Shown one piece after another: positions 26,080 to 33,748 of a stretch of DNA of 64,000 bases; the stretch's first letter is position 1; each line of letters starts with the position of its first letter. Under the pieces are notes generated by a model, which was not told the DNA's origin, made no database searches, and worked only from the letters and a program-made list of their open reading frames with translations. The translations under genes were made by a program, and so were the position numbers. The stretch comes from Pseudomonas sp. (GTDB lineage: Bacteria > Pseudomonadota > Gammaproteobacteria > Pseudomonadales > Pseudomonadaceae), in assembly GCF_002796985.1 (NCBI RefSeq), contig NZ_PEKX01000018.1, positions 248,001 to 312,000 of the forward strand, given 5' to 3'.

Positions 26080-27615
26080 ATGAAAATTCGTTCGCAAGTC
26101 GGCATGGTGCTGAACCTCGACAAGTGCATCGGTTGCCACACCTGCTCCATCACCTGCAAGAACGTCTGGACCAGCCGCGAAGGCGTCGAGTACGCCTGGT
26201 TCAACAACGTCGAAACCAAGCCCGGCATCGGTTACCCGAAAGAGTGGGAAAACCAGGAGAAGTGGAAGGGCGGCTGGAAGCGTAGCGCCGACGGCTCCAT
26301 CGTCCCGCGCATCGGCGGCAAGTTCCGCGTGCTGGCGAACATCTTCGCCAACCCCGACCTGCCGGAAATCGATGACTACTACGAGCCCTTCGACTTCGAC
26401 TACCAGCACCTGCACACCGCGCCCAAGGCCAAGCACCAGCCGGTCGCCCGCCCACGCTCGCTGGTCTCCGGCAAGCGCATGGAGAAGATCGAGTGGGGCC
26501 CCAACTGGGAAGAAATCCTCGGCACCGAGTTCGCCAAGCGCCGCAAGGACAAGAACTTCGACCAGATCCAGGCGGACATCTACGGTGAGTACGAAAACAC
26601 CTTCATGATGTACCTGCCGCGCCTGTGCGAGCACTGCCTGAACCCGGCGTGCGTGGCTTCGTGCCCGAGTGGCGCGATCTACAAGCGCGAGGAAGACGGC
26701 ATCGTCCTGATCGACCAGGACAAGTGCCGCGGCTGGCGCATGTGCATCAGTGGCTGCCCGTACAAGAAGATCTACTTCAACTGGAAGAGCGGCAAATCCG
26801 AGAAGTGCATCTTCTGCTACCCACGCATCGAGGCCGGCCAGCCGACCGTCTGCTCGGAAACCTGCGTAGGCCGCATCCGCTACCTCGGCGTGCTGCTGTA
26901 TGACGCCGACCGCATCCACGAAGTGGCTACCTGCGAGAACGAGCGCGACCTGTACCAGAAGCAGCTGGAGATCTTCCTCGACCCGTTCGACCCGAAAGTG
27001 ATCGAGCAGGCTCGCAAGGACGGCGTACCGGACAGCGTCATCGAGTCCGCGCAGAAGTCGCCGGTCTACAAGCTGGCGATGGACTGGAAGCTGGCCCTGC
27101 CGCTGCACCCGGAATACCGCACGCTGCCGATGGTGTGGTACGTGCCGCCGCTGTCGCCGATCCAGAACGCCGCCTCCGAAGGCCACATCGGCAACGACGG
27201 GGTGATCCCGGATGTCGAGTCCCTGCGCATCCCGGTGCAGTACCTGGCCAACCTGCTGACCGCTGGCGATACCGCGCCGGTGCTGCTGGCCCTCAAGCGC
27301 CTGCTGGCCATGCGCGCCTACAAGCGTTCCGAGCACGTCGAAGGCAAGCAGGACCTGGACGTGCTGAAGAAGGTCGGCCTGACCGTGAACCAGGTGGAAG
27401 AGATGTACCGCTACCTGGCGATCGCCAACTACGAAGACCGCTTCGTCATCCCCACGGCGCATCGTGAAGAGGCGCTGTCGGATGCCTTCGCCGAGCGTTC
27501 GGGTTGTGGCTTCAGCTTCGGCAACGGTTGCTCCAGCAACTCCGGCGTCAACCTGTTCGGCGGCAAGGCCGTGGACAAGCGCAACGTCATCCAGACCGTG
27601 CAGATACAGGAGTGA
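26080..27615 (+). CDS. narH: NarH, nitrate reductase beta subunit
   Basis: Electron-transfer subunit of 511 residues with four iron-sulfur clusters. The first Cys group is at 16, 19, 22 and 26 (DKCIGCHTCSITCKNVW). Another group, DKCRGWRMCISGC, has tryptophan in place of one cysteine, which marks the [3Fe-4S] cluster of NarH. Further groups are LCEHCLNPACVASCP and EKCIFCYPR. The ATG at 26080 gives the conserved MKIRSQVGMVLNLD start. It passes electrons from NarI hemes to NarG. Confidence 0.98.
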   Translation: MKIRSQVGMVLNLDKCIGCHTCSITCKNVWTSREGVEYAWFNNVETKPGIGYPKEWENQEKWKGGWKRSADGSIVPRIGGKFRVLANIFANPDLPEIDDYYEPFDFDYQHLHTAPKAKHQPVARPRSLVSGKRMEKIEWGPNWEEILGTEFAKRRKDKNFDQIQADIYGEYENTFMMYLPRLCEHCLNPACVASCPSGAIYKREEDGIVLIDQDKCRGWRMCISGCPYKKIYFNWKSGKSEKCIFCYPRIEAGQPTVCSETCVGRIRYLGVLLYDADRIHEVATCENERDLYQKQLEIFLDPFDPKVIEQARKDGVPDSVIESAQKSPVYKLAMDWKLALPLHPEYRTLPMVWYVPPLSPIQNAASEGHIGNDGVIPDVESLRIPVQYLANLLTAGDTAPVLLALKRLLAMRAYKRSEHVEGKQDLDVLKKVGLTVNQVEEMYRYLAIANYEDRFVIPTAHREEALSDAFAERSGCGFSFGNGCSSNSGVNLFGGKAVDKRNVIQTVQIQE

Positions 27616-27620
27616 TCGAT

Positions 27621-28361
27621 ATGGACACTCATAGCCAACTGCTCAAGCTCAGCGCCCTGCTGCTGGACTATCCGCGCGTCGAACTGCGCGAGGAAAGCCT
27701 GGCGCTGCACGCCCTGGTCCGCACCTGCGACCTGCCGGAACAGCAGCGCGACGGCCTCGCCGCGCTGCTCAACGAACTGTGCAAGGGCGACATCCTCGAC
27801 GTGCAGGCCCGTTACGACGGGCTGTTCGAGCGCGGTCGCTCGGTCTCGCTGCTGCTCTTCGAACACGTTCACGGCGAAAGCCGTGACCGTGGCCAGGCGA
27901 TGGTCGACCTGATGGACCGCTACACCCAGGCGGGCCTGGTCATCGACGTCAACGAGCTGCCCGACTACCTGCCGCTGTACCTGGAGTTCCTTGCCCTGCA
28001 GGACGCCGAGTCAGCGCGGGTCGGCCTGGCCGAAGTTGCGCACATCCTGGCGCTGATCGCGCTGCGTCTGGAAGAGCGCAACAGCAACTATGCGGCGGTC
28101 TTCCACAGCCTGCTGGAGTTGTCCGGCGAACAACCTGACCTCGGCGCGCTCAAGCGCGACCGCGAGCAGGAAGTGCGCGACGACAGCCTGGAAGCCATCG
28201 ACAAGGCCTGGGAGGAAACTCCGGTGAGCTTCACCGAGCCCGCCGTCGGTTGCCCGTCCACCAGCGCCCGGCGGGTTTCCTCCGCCGTAGAACAACCCAT
28301 GCAGTGGGTCGCCCAGCCGGTGCCGCAAGTGCAGTACCGGGCGGCCAGAGAAGGAGTCTGA
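27621..28361 (+). CDS. narJ: NarJ, nitrate reductase assembly chaperone
   Basis: System-specific chaperone (TorD/NarJ family) that holds apo-NarG, allows molybdenum cofactor insertion and docking to NarI, and is not part of the final enzyme. 246 residues. Family features include the N-terminal LKLSALLLDYP stretch and the NELPDYLPLYLEFLA motif. It begins 5 bases after the narH stop. The C-terminal 35 residues are Pro/Val/Gln rich and probably unstructured. narI follows after 2 bases. Confidence 0.95.
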   Translation: MDTHSQLLKLSALLLDYPRVELREESLALHALVRTCDLPEQQRDGLAALLNELCKGDILDVQARYDGLFERGRSVSLLLFEHVHGESRDRGQAMVDLMDRYTQAGLVIDVNELPDYLPLYLEFLALQDAESARVGLAEVAHILALIALRLEERNSNYAAVFHSLLELSGEQPDLGALKRDREQEVRDDSLEAIDKAWEETPVSFTEPAVGCPSTSARRVSSAVEQPMQWVAQPVPQVQYRAAREGV

Positions 28362-28363
28362 AC

Positions 28364-29050
28364 ATGTCCCTCGATCTTCTAGCCTTCGGGGTCTACCCCT
28401 ACGTCGCGCTGGCCATCTGCCTGATCGGCAGCTGGGCGCGCTTCGACCTCTCGCAATACACCTGGAAAGCCGGCTCCAGCCAGATGCTGAGCAAGAAGGG
28501 CATGCGCGTTTACAGCAACCTGTTCCATGTCGGGGTGCTGTTCATCCTCGCCGGCCACTTCGTCGGCCTGCTGACCCCGCATGCGGTCTACGAGCACCTG
28601 ATCAGCACCGAGCAGAAGCAACTGCTGGCAATGGTCTCCGGTGGCTTCTTCGGCGTGCTGTGCTTCATCGGCCTGACCGGGCTGATCCTGCGCCGCCTGA
28701 CCAACGACCGTGTCCGCGCCACCGGCAACGCCTCGGACCTGATGATCCTGCTGGTGCTCTACGTCCAGCTGATCCTCGGCCTGTCCACCATCGTCGCCTC
28801 CACCCATCACCTGGATGGTTCGGTGATGGTCATGCTGGCCGACTGGGCGCAGTCCATCGTCACCTTCCAGCCGCTGGCCGCCGCCGAAGCCATCGCTCCG
28901 GTATCGCTGGTCTACAAGCTGCACGTGACCCTGGGCCTGACCCTGTTCGTGCTGTTCCCCTTCACCCGTCTGGTGCACATCGTCAGCGCCCCGGTGTGGT
29001 ACTTCGGCCGCCGCTACCAGGTGGTCCGTACCAAGCGTCGCGCAGCGTGA
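28364..29050 (+). CDS. narI: NarI, nitrate reductase cytochrome b subunit
   Basis: Membrane anchor and quinol oxidase of 228 residues with five helices. It begins directly with a membrane-embedded N-terminus and carries histidines in helices 2 and 5 (VGVLFILAGHFVGLLTPHAV, KLHVTLGLTLF and RLVHI) that fit the two heme b ligands. It takes electrons from ubiquinol at the periplasmic side. The GGAG ribosome site overlaps the end of narJ. A CCCTCTCCC palindrome separates it from the ppiC gene. Confidence 0.96.
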   Translation: MSLDLLAFGVYPYVALAICLIGSWARFDLSQYTWKAGSSQMLSKKGMRVYSNLFHVGVLFILAGHFVGLLTPHAVYEHLISTEQKQLLAMVSGGFFGVLCFIGLTGLILRRLTNDRVRATGNASDLMILLVLYVQLILGLSTIVASTHHLDGSVMVMLADWAQSIVTFQPLAAAEAIAPVSLVYKLHVTLGLTLFVLFPFTRLVHIVSAPVWYFGRRYQVVRTKRRAA

Positions 29051-29097
29051 TGAAGCGGCGGATAGCGCAGGTGCGCTATTCGCTCCACGCTCTTCCG

Positions 29098-29130
29098 CCT
29101 CTCCCTTCAGGGAGAGGGCCGGGGAGAGGG
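29098..29130. repeat. CCCTCTCCC-type palindromic repeat in the nar operon
   Basis: CCTCTCCCTTCAGGGAGAGG with a trailing GGGGAGAGGG arm. It is almost identical to the element at 8466-8512 and lies between narI and the PpiC gene. Confidence 0.8.
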
Positions 29131-29147
29131 TTACGGAGGTAAATGAA

Positions 29148-29966
29148 ATGAGTTGCTCCCACTATGAAGCCAAGGTCGAACACGTCGACCTGCCGCAGAT
29201 CGCCGTCAACGGTGTCGCCATTGCCGAGGATGAACTGGCCCGCGAGCTGCAATACCACCCCGCTTCCAGCCACGCCCAGGCCCTTTACTCCGCCTGCCGA
29301 GCGCTGGTCGTGCGCCAGCTGCTGGTACAGCGCGCCGATGCACTGGGCCTTGCGGCCGACGCGGAAGAGGGCGAAGCCCCGGAAGAGGCGCGCATCCGCG
29401 CCCTGATCGACCGTGAAGTCGGCGTTCCCGAAGCTGACGAAGCCAGTTGCCGCCAATGGTACGAAGCCAATCCGACCCGCCTCACCGCGCCTTGGCGCAT
29501 GCGCCTGCGCCACGTACTGCTGGGCTGCGCGCCGGACGACCTGGAAGGCCGCGCCAAGGCCCGCGAACAGGCTGAGGAACTGCTGGCCGAACTGCGTGAA
29601 CACCCCGAGCGCCTGGCCGAGAAGGCCATGCGCTTCTCCGACTGCCCGTCGAAGGATGACGGCGGTGATCTGGGCTGGATCGAACCGGGGCAGACCGTCC
29701 CCGAGTTCGAGAAACGCCTGCTGCAACAGCAACCCGGCCTGCTCGGCCATCCGTTGGAAAGCCGCTACGGCCTGCACGTCGTCGAGCTGATCGAGCGTGA
29801 TGGCGGCGAGCCGCTGGACTTCACCGAAGCGCGTCCGCGCATCGCCGCCTACCTGCGCGCCCAGGTGCTGCAGCGCGCGGTCAGCCAGTACATCAGCGTG
29901 CTGGCCGGTGAAGCGCAGATCGACGGATTCGTCTTCGACGGCGCCGAGAGCCCGCTGGTGCAGTAA
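29148..29966 (+). CDS. PpiC-type (parvulin) peptidyl-prolyl isomerase, NifM-like
   Basis: 272 residues. The N-terminal helical part resembles NifM/SurA-type chaperone arms. The C-terminal parvulin domain (residues about 120-215) has the typical LRHVLLG start, FSDCPSKDDGGDLGWIEPG core and YGLHVVELIER end. No signal peptide is present, so it acts in the cytoplasm. It lies between narI and moaA in the same direction with a good GGAGG site. NifM, a relative, matures nitrogenase iron protein, so this one may help fold a nitrate reductase subunit. That role is inferred from position only. Confidence 0.9.
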   Translation: MSCSHYEAKVEHVDLPQIAVNGVAIAEDELARELQYHPASSHAQALYSACRALVVRQLLVQRADALGLAADAEEGEAPEEARIRALIDREVGVPEADEASCRQWYEANPTRLTAPWRMRLRHVLLGCAPDDLEGRAKAREQAEELLAELREHPERLAEKAMRFSDCPSKDDGGDLGWIEPGQTVPEFEKRLLQQQPGLLGHPLESRYGLHVVELIERDGGEPLDFTEARPRIAAYLRAQVLQRAVSQYISVLAGEAQIDGFVFDGAESPLVQ

Positions 29967-29994
29967 ACCGGTTCCGGGCCCCTCTCTCCTGACC

Positions 29995-30015
29995 TCCCTC
30001 CCCAGGGGGGAGGGG
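29995..30015. repeat. C-rich/G-rich inverted repeat before moaA
   Basis: CCCTCCCC-AG-GGGGGAGGG, a short perfect hairpin in the 119-base gap between the PpiC gene and moaA. It may be a degraded form of the CCCTCTCCC family or a weak terminator. Confidence 0.5.
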
Positions 30016-30085
30016 CTTCGGAAACGGCCATGAATATCGGCCTTTCCCGTGTGAACGCGGGTGAGGCTGGCCGGAGTGAAACAGC

Positions 30086-31072
30086 ATGCCCGAATGGATC
30101 GACGGCCAAGGCCGCAAGATCGACTACCTGCGCCTGTCCGTAACCGACCGCTGCGACTTCCGCTGCGTCTACTGCATGTCGGAGAACATGCGTTTCCTGC
30201 CGCGCCAACAGGTGCTCACCCTGGAAGAGATCGAGCGGGTAGCGCGCCTCTTCGTCGAGCGCGGTGTGAAGAAGCTGCGCCTCACCGGCGGCGAGCCGCT
30301 GGTGCGCCCCGGCATCGTCCACCTCTGCGAACGCCTCGCGGCGCTACCCGGCCTGCGCGAGCTGTGCATGACCAGCAATGGCTCGCAGCTCACCCGGCTG
30401 GCCGGCGACCTGCGCGCCGCCGGGCTGACCCGTCTGAACATCAGCCTCGACACCCTCGATGCGCAACGCTTCGCCGCGATCACCCGTACCGGGCGCCTGT
30501 ATCAGGTGCTACGTGGCATCGACGCCGCGCAGGAAGCTGGCTTCGAGCACATCAAGCTGAACTGCGTGGTGATGAAAGGCCGCAACGCCGATGAGGTGCC
30601 GGCCCTGGTGGACTACGCCATCGCCCACGGTCTGGACATCAGCTTCATCGAGGAAATGCCGCTGGGCCAGGTCGGCCGCGAGCGCGAAGAGAGTTTCTGC
30701 TCCAGCGACGAAGTCCGCGCGCTGATTGCCGAGCGTCACGAGTTGCTGGACAGCGCCGAACACAGCGGCGGCCCGGCACGCTACGCTCGCCTGGCACAGC
30801 ATCCGGGCACGCGCATCGGCTTCATCTCGCCGCATTCGCACAACTTCTGCGCCACCTGCAATCGCCTGCGCCTGACCGCCGAAGGCCGCCTGCTGCTGTG
30901 CCTGGGCCACGAAAACTCTCTGGACCTGCGGGGCCTGCTGCGTCGCCATCCGGTGCACGACGAACCGATTCTCGAAGCCCTGCGCGGCGCCATTCAGCGC
31001 AAACCGGCGCGCCACGAGTTCACCGTCGGCGACGTCCAGGTGCTGCGCTTCATGAACCTCAGCGGCGGCTGA
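30086..31072 (+). CDS. moaA: MoaA, GTP 3',8-cyclase
   Basis: Radical-SAM enzyme that starts molybdenum cofactor synthesis from GTP. 328 residues. The radical-SAM CxxxCxxC cysteines are Cys23, Cys27 and Cys30 (TDRCDFRCVYC). The second [4Fe-4S] site comes from C-terminal cysteines in FCATCNRLRLT and LLLCLG. The essential Gly-Gly end (MNLSGG) is intact. It closes the nar operon, matching moaA1 of PAO1, so cofactor supply is tied to nitrate reductase expression. Its partner moaC is about 21 kb away in this window. Confidence 0.96.
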   Translation: MPEWIDGQGRKIDYLRLSVTDRCDFRCVYCMSENMRFLPRQQVLTLEEIERVARLFVERGVKKLRLTGGEPLVRPGIVHLCERLAALPGLRELCMTSNGSQLTRLAGDLRAAGLTRLNISLDTLDAQRFAAITRTGRLYQVLRGIDAAQEAGFEHIKLNCVVMKGRNADEVPALVDYAIAHGLDISFIEEMPLGQVGREREESFCSSDEVRALIAERHELLDSAEHSGGPARYARLAQHPGTRIGFISPHSHNFCATCNRLRLTAEGRLLLCLGHENSLDLRGLLRRHPVHDEPILEALRGAIQRKPARHEFTVGDVQVLRFMNLSGG

Positions 31073-31177
31073 GCCGCCCAGCGAGAAAAGTCCTCCCTCG
31101 GCGGGCCTCGCGCCCGCCCTTTGCCTTGCCTGCCTTAATTTCCGGTTATCGCCAAACCCACCCTCCACGCCGAACAG

Positions 31178-31215
31178 CCCCCTCTCCCCTTGAGAGAGGG
31201 TTGGGGTGAGGGCGG
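31178..31215. repeat. Diverged CCCTCTCCC-type palindromic repeat
   Basis: CCCCCTCTCCCCTTGAGAGA followed by GGGTTGGGGTGAGGGCG. It is related to the elements at 8466 and 29098 but has a changed loop. Confidence 0.7.
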
Positions 31216-31261
31216 CCCTTGCGCCAGTCCTTCAAGCAACGCTTTTTGCCAGACAAAAGAA

Positions 31262-31295
31262 AAGCCCCTGCGACATGAGCGTATCGCGGGGGCTT
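31262..31295. terminator. AAGCCCC hairpin after moaA
   Basis: AAGCCCCTGCGA (31262-31273) pairs with TCGCGGGGGCTT (31284-31295) with one T-G wobble and a 10-base loop. The A-rich tract before it gives a T-rich tail only on the minus strand. Plus-strand termination of the nar-moaA transcript here is possible but not classical. Confidence 0.5.
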
Positions 31296-31702
31296 CGGGC
31301 ATCTGCCAAATGTATAACCGTGGAAGCTACGGTAAATCATGCGAAAGAGTCGTTTCGAATCCTCCTCGGATCGCTTCAGAACGCCTCCAGACTAAGGCTG
31401 GTGGCCGTTTCGCGACATTCCTCCGAGGGAGTAGCGGGAGGCGCGCAAAGGGGAGTGTGCCGCACGGTCGCAGGGCGATTGACGTTGTGTACTTTTTAGT
31501 CCAGATTGGATTTTAAGTTTACGCGCGCCCGCGCGTGGACGGATCAGAACAACAAAAAGGTGTTCGCCTGGGTGAGGGCAAGGCAATGCCGCTGCGACCT
31601 TCGCTGTCGCGCCCCTGGACGAGTCGTTCATACCCAAGATCGCTGCCGATACTCATTGCCATGGCCGGTGCTACCCCGGCGACCACACAACGGAGTTCAT
31701 CG

Positions 31703-32479
31703 ATGAATCGCAAAGCCCTGCTGGGCGGCCTGATGCTGGCCGCCTTCGCCACCTTCTCCCACGCCGACGACAAGCCGCTGCGCATCGGCATCGAAGCGGC
31801 CTACCCACCCTTCGCCTACAAGACCCCGGAAGGCGGCATCGCCGGCTTCGACTACGACATCGGCAACGCGCTGTGCGAAGAGATGAAGCGCAAGTGCCAG
31901 TGGGTCGAGCAGGAATACGACGGCCTGATCCCCTCGCTGAAGGTGCGCAAGATCGACGCCGCGCTGTCCTCCATCACCATCACCGAAGAGCGCAAGCACT
32001 CGGTGGACTTCACCCACAAGTACTACTTCACGCCGGGCCGCCTGGTGATGAAGGAAGGTTCGCAGCTGGATGAACAGTTCAGCCAGCTCAAGGGCAAGAA
32101 CATCGGCGTGCAGCGCGGCTCCACCGCCGACCGCTTCGCCACCGAGGTACTGGGCAAGGCCGGCGCCAACGTAGTGCGCTACACCAGCCAGGACGAGATC
32201 TACCTGGACCTGCTGGCGGGCCGCCTGGATGGCACCTTCGCCGACTCCATTCCGCTGGAAATCGGCTTCCTGGAAACCCCGCGCGGCAAGGGCTTCGCCT
32301 TCATCGGGCCGGAGTTCAAGGACCCGAAATACTTCGGCGAAGGCGCCGGTATCGCGGTGCGCAAGGGCAACACCGAACTGGTCGGCCAGCTCAACGCCGC
32401 CATCGATGCGCTGCGGGCCAATGGCAAGTACAAGGCCATCGAGGGCAAGTACTTCAAGAGCGATATCTACGGCGATTGA
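31703..32479 (+). CDS. Periplasmic amino-acid binding protein (ArgT/HisJ type)
   Basis: 258 residues. The signal peptide MNRKALLGGLMLAAFATFSHA is followed by a class 3 solute-binding fold. Conserved family parts include IGIEAAYPPFAYK, GFDYDIGNALCEEM and AGRLDGTFADSIP. These match lysine/arginine/ornithine and histidine receptors. No permease or ATPase gene is adjacent, so it must share another transporter or serve as a sensor. It lies next to the dauBAR D-arginine locus, as in PAO1, which suggests basic amino acids as ligands. A strong terminator follows at once. The ATG at 31703 has GGAG upstream. Confidence 0.9.
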   Translation: MNRKALLGGLMLAAFATFSHADDKPLRIGIEAAYPPFAYKTPEGGIAGFDYDIGNALCEEMKRKCQWVEQEYDGLIPSLKVRKIDAALSSITITEERKHSVDFTHKYYFTPGRLVMKEGSQLDEQFSQLKGKNIGVQRGSTADRFATEVLGKAGANVVRYTSQDEIYLDLLAGRLDGTFADSIPLEIGFLETPRGKGFAFIGPEFKDPKYFGEGAGIAVRKGNTELVGQLNAAIDALRANGKYKAIEGKYFKSDIYGD

Positions 32480-32500
32480 TCTTCCGTCGAGTCGCAGCAA

Positions 32501-32525
32501 AAGGCCGCCTTCGGGCGGCCTTTTT
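32501..32525 (+). terminator. Rho-independent terminator of the binding-protein gene
   Basis: AAGGCCGCC-TTCG-GGCGGCCTT followed by TTT. A 9-bp GC-rich stem with a stable UUCG-type tetraloop, 21 bases after the stop. Confidence 0.93.
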
Positions 32526-32687
32526 CGTTGCGCCGGCGTTTCCCTGCAGGAGTGGGCCATGCCCGCGATCCGTCGGAAGGGCCGACGTACTCCTTTGCCC
32601 TGATGTTGCAGGTCTGCTGCGTTGGTTTGGTAGTTTTTGCGCCGCTTCGGCGTGCGCGCGGACTTCTGGTTTCGCCCCCTCGGGCGA

Positions 32688-32875
32688 GTTACTTCTTTCA
32701 AACGCCAAAGAAGTAACCAAGAAGGCTTGCCCCGGACATCCGGTTTTTCGCTTAGGCGAAAAATTCCCTCGTTGAAGCGCAGTTTCAGGGGCACGCTGCG
32801 AAGGGCCATCCCTGGCCCATCGCAGCTCTCGCGACATCCATGTCGCTCAACCCCTGAAACTCCGCTTCAACGAGG
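32688..32875. repeat. Long composite palindromic element
   Basis: The first hairpin is GTTACTTCTTT (32688-32698) with AAAGAAGTAAC (32707-32717), a perfect match. The second has 25-base arms, 32767-32791 and 32851-32875, that are complementary at 24 of 25 positions with a 59-base loop. The loop itself holds a smaller hairpin GGGCCA-TCCC-TGGCCC near 32806-32821. I recall this kind of element being scattered in Pseudomonas intergenic DNA, but I cannot name it. Confidence 0.65.
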
Positions 32876-32967
32876 CCTCCTGAACGGGGCAGTCGGAGTG
32901 CACGGATATTTCTCTGGAAGCCTTTTAAGAGCCAGAGCCAGTCATATGCCGGGGAGTGGGGGGTTTC

Positions 32968-33016
32968 GTAGGAGCAAGCTTGCTCGCGACTCCTGGGCGC
33001 CAATGGCCCGCTCCTA
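32968..33016. repeat. Degenerate REP
   Basis: GTAGGAGCAAGCTTGCTCGCGA is followed by a shortened second arm that keeps only GCTCCTAC. The GCGAGCAAG part has been lost. Confidence 0.8.
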
Positions 33017-33035
33017 CAGGTTAGAGGGAAGCTGC

Positions 33036-33659
33036 TCAAACCTCCTCCTTCAACTCCTTCAGGTGCTTGTACACGGTCGCCCGGCCCATGTTCAGCACAT
33101 TGGCCACATAGTTGGCCGCGCTCTTGCCCTTGAACGCGCCCTCGGCATGCAGCGCCAGCACCAGCTCGCGCTTGTGGTCGCGGCTGAGGGTGGAGAGGCT
33201 CAGCTGGCGCTGTTGCAGCCAGGCATGCAGGAAGGTGTTGATGCGCTCCTGCCAGTCATCACGGAACAGCGCATCGGGCTGCGGCACGACCTTGCTGGAG
33301 GAGAGGAACAGGTCGAGCGCCGCCTTGGCGGTTTCGAACAGGGTGATGTTGAGGTTGATGCACAGTACCGCCAGCGGCTCACCCTTGGCGTCGCGCAGTA
33401 CGCTGCTGATGGAGCGGATCTTCTGGCCGTCCCAGTTGAGCTTCTCGTAGGGGCCGATGTTGCGTTCGTCGTGGCCGCCTTCGAGCATGTCTTCCAGGGC
33501 CGAGTCATCGCCGATCTCGCGCTTGGAGATGTTGTTCGCCAGATAGGCCACGCGCTGGTTGCGCAGGTCATGGATGACGACTTCGGCGTGGGGGAAGAAC
33601 AGCGCGGCGATGGCGTCGGCGATGGCCTTGTAGTTGTCCAGCGGATCAGCGGCGGTCAT
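33036..33659 (-). CDS. dauR: DauR-like transcriptional regulator (YheO PAS + HTH)
   Basis: 207 residues. The N-terminal YheO-type PAS-like domain (about 8-120) contains EVVIHDLRNQRVAYLANNIS and IGPYEKLNWDG. The C-terminal helix-turn-helix (about 160-205) contains FKGKSAANYVANVLNMGRATVYKHL. In P. aeruginosa, DauR regulates dauBAR expression in response to D-arginine. The ATG at 33659 has GGGAG upstream. It lies 89 bases downstream of dauA on the same strand, so it is in the operon it controls. Confidence 0.9.
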   Translation of the reverse strand: MTAADPLDNYKAIADAIAALFFPHAEVVIHDLRNQRVAYLANNISKREIGDDSALEDMLEGGHDERNIGPYEKLNWDGQKIRSISSVLRDAKGEPLAVLCINLNITLFETAKAALDLFLSSSKVVPQPDALFRDDWQERINTFLHAWLQQRQLSLSTLSRDHKRELVLALHAEGAFKGKSAANYVANVLNMGRATVYKHLKELKEEV

Positions 33660-33748
33660 GGGCAAGGCTCCCGGTGCGATGGGGTGTGCGATGGCGCGGG
33701 CGCTGGCGAGTGTGCCGCAAGCGCCCGCGGGCTGTCACGGCCTGTGGC

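Larger units (their letters stand above)
31073..31702. other. Intergenic region between moaA and the amino-acid binding protein gene
   Basis: 630 bases without a supported gene. It contains a diverged CCCTCTCCC palindrome (31178-31215), an AAGCCCC hairpin (31262-31295) and a stretch near 31480-31560 that probably holds the promoter of the binding-protein gene (TTGACGTTGTGTACTTTTTAGT at 31480-31501 resembles a -35 followed by a T-rich segment). An AACAACAA motif at 31548 is too far from the start codon for a clear role. Confidence 0.6.
32526..33035. other. Intergenic region filled by repeats, binding-protein gene to dauR
   Basis: About 510 bases between convergent genes. It contains a long composite palindromic element (32688-32875) and a degenerate REP (32968-33016). 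No protein-coding signal was found; the frames that stay open here are by-products of the repeats. Confidence 0.75.

Noticed and set aside
31548..31555. AACAACAA as a Crc/Hfq target
   Set aside because: It lies about 150 bases before the start codon of the binding-protein gene and not over its ribosome site, so a role in translation control is doubtful.
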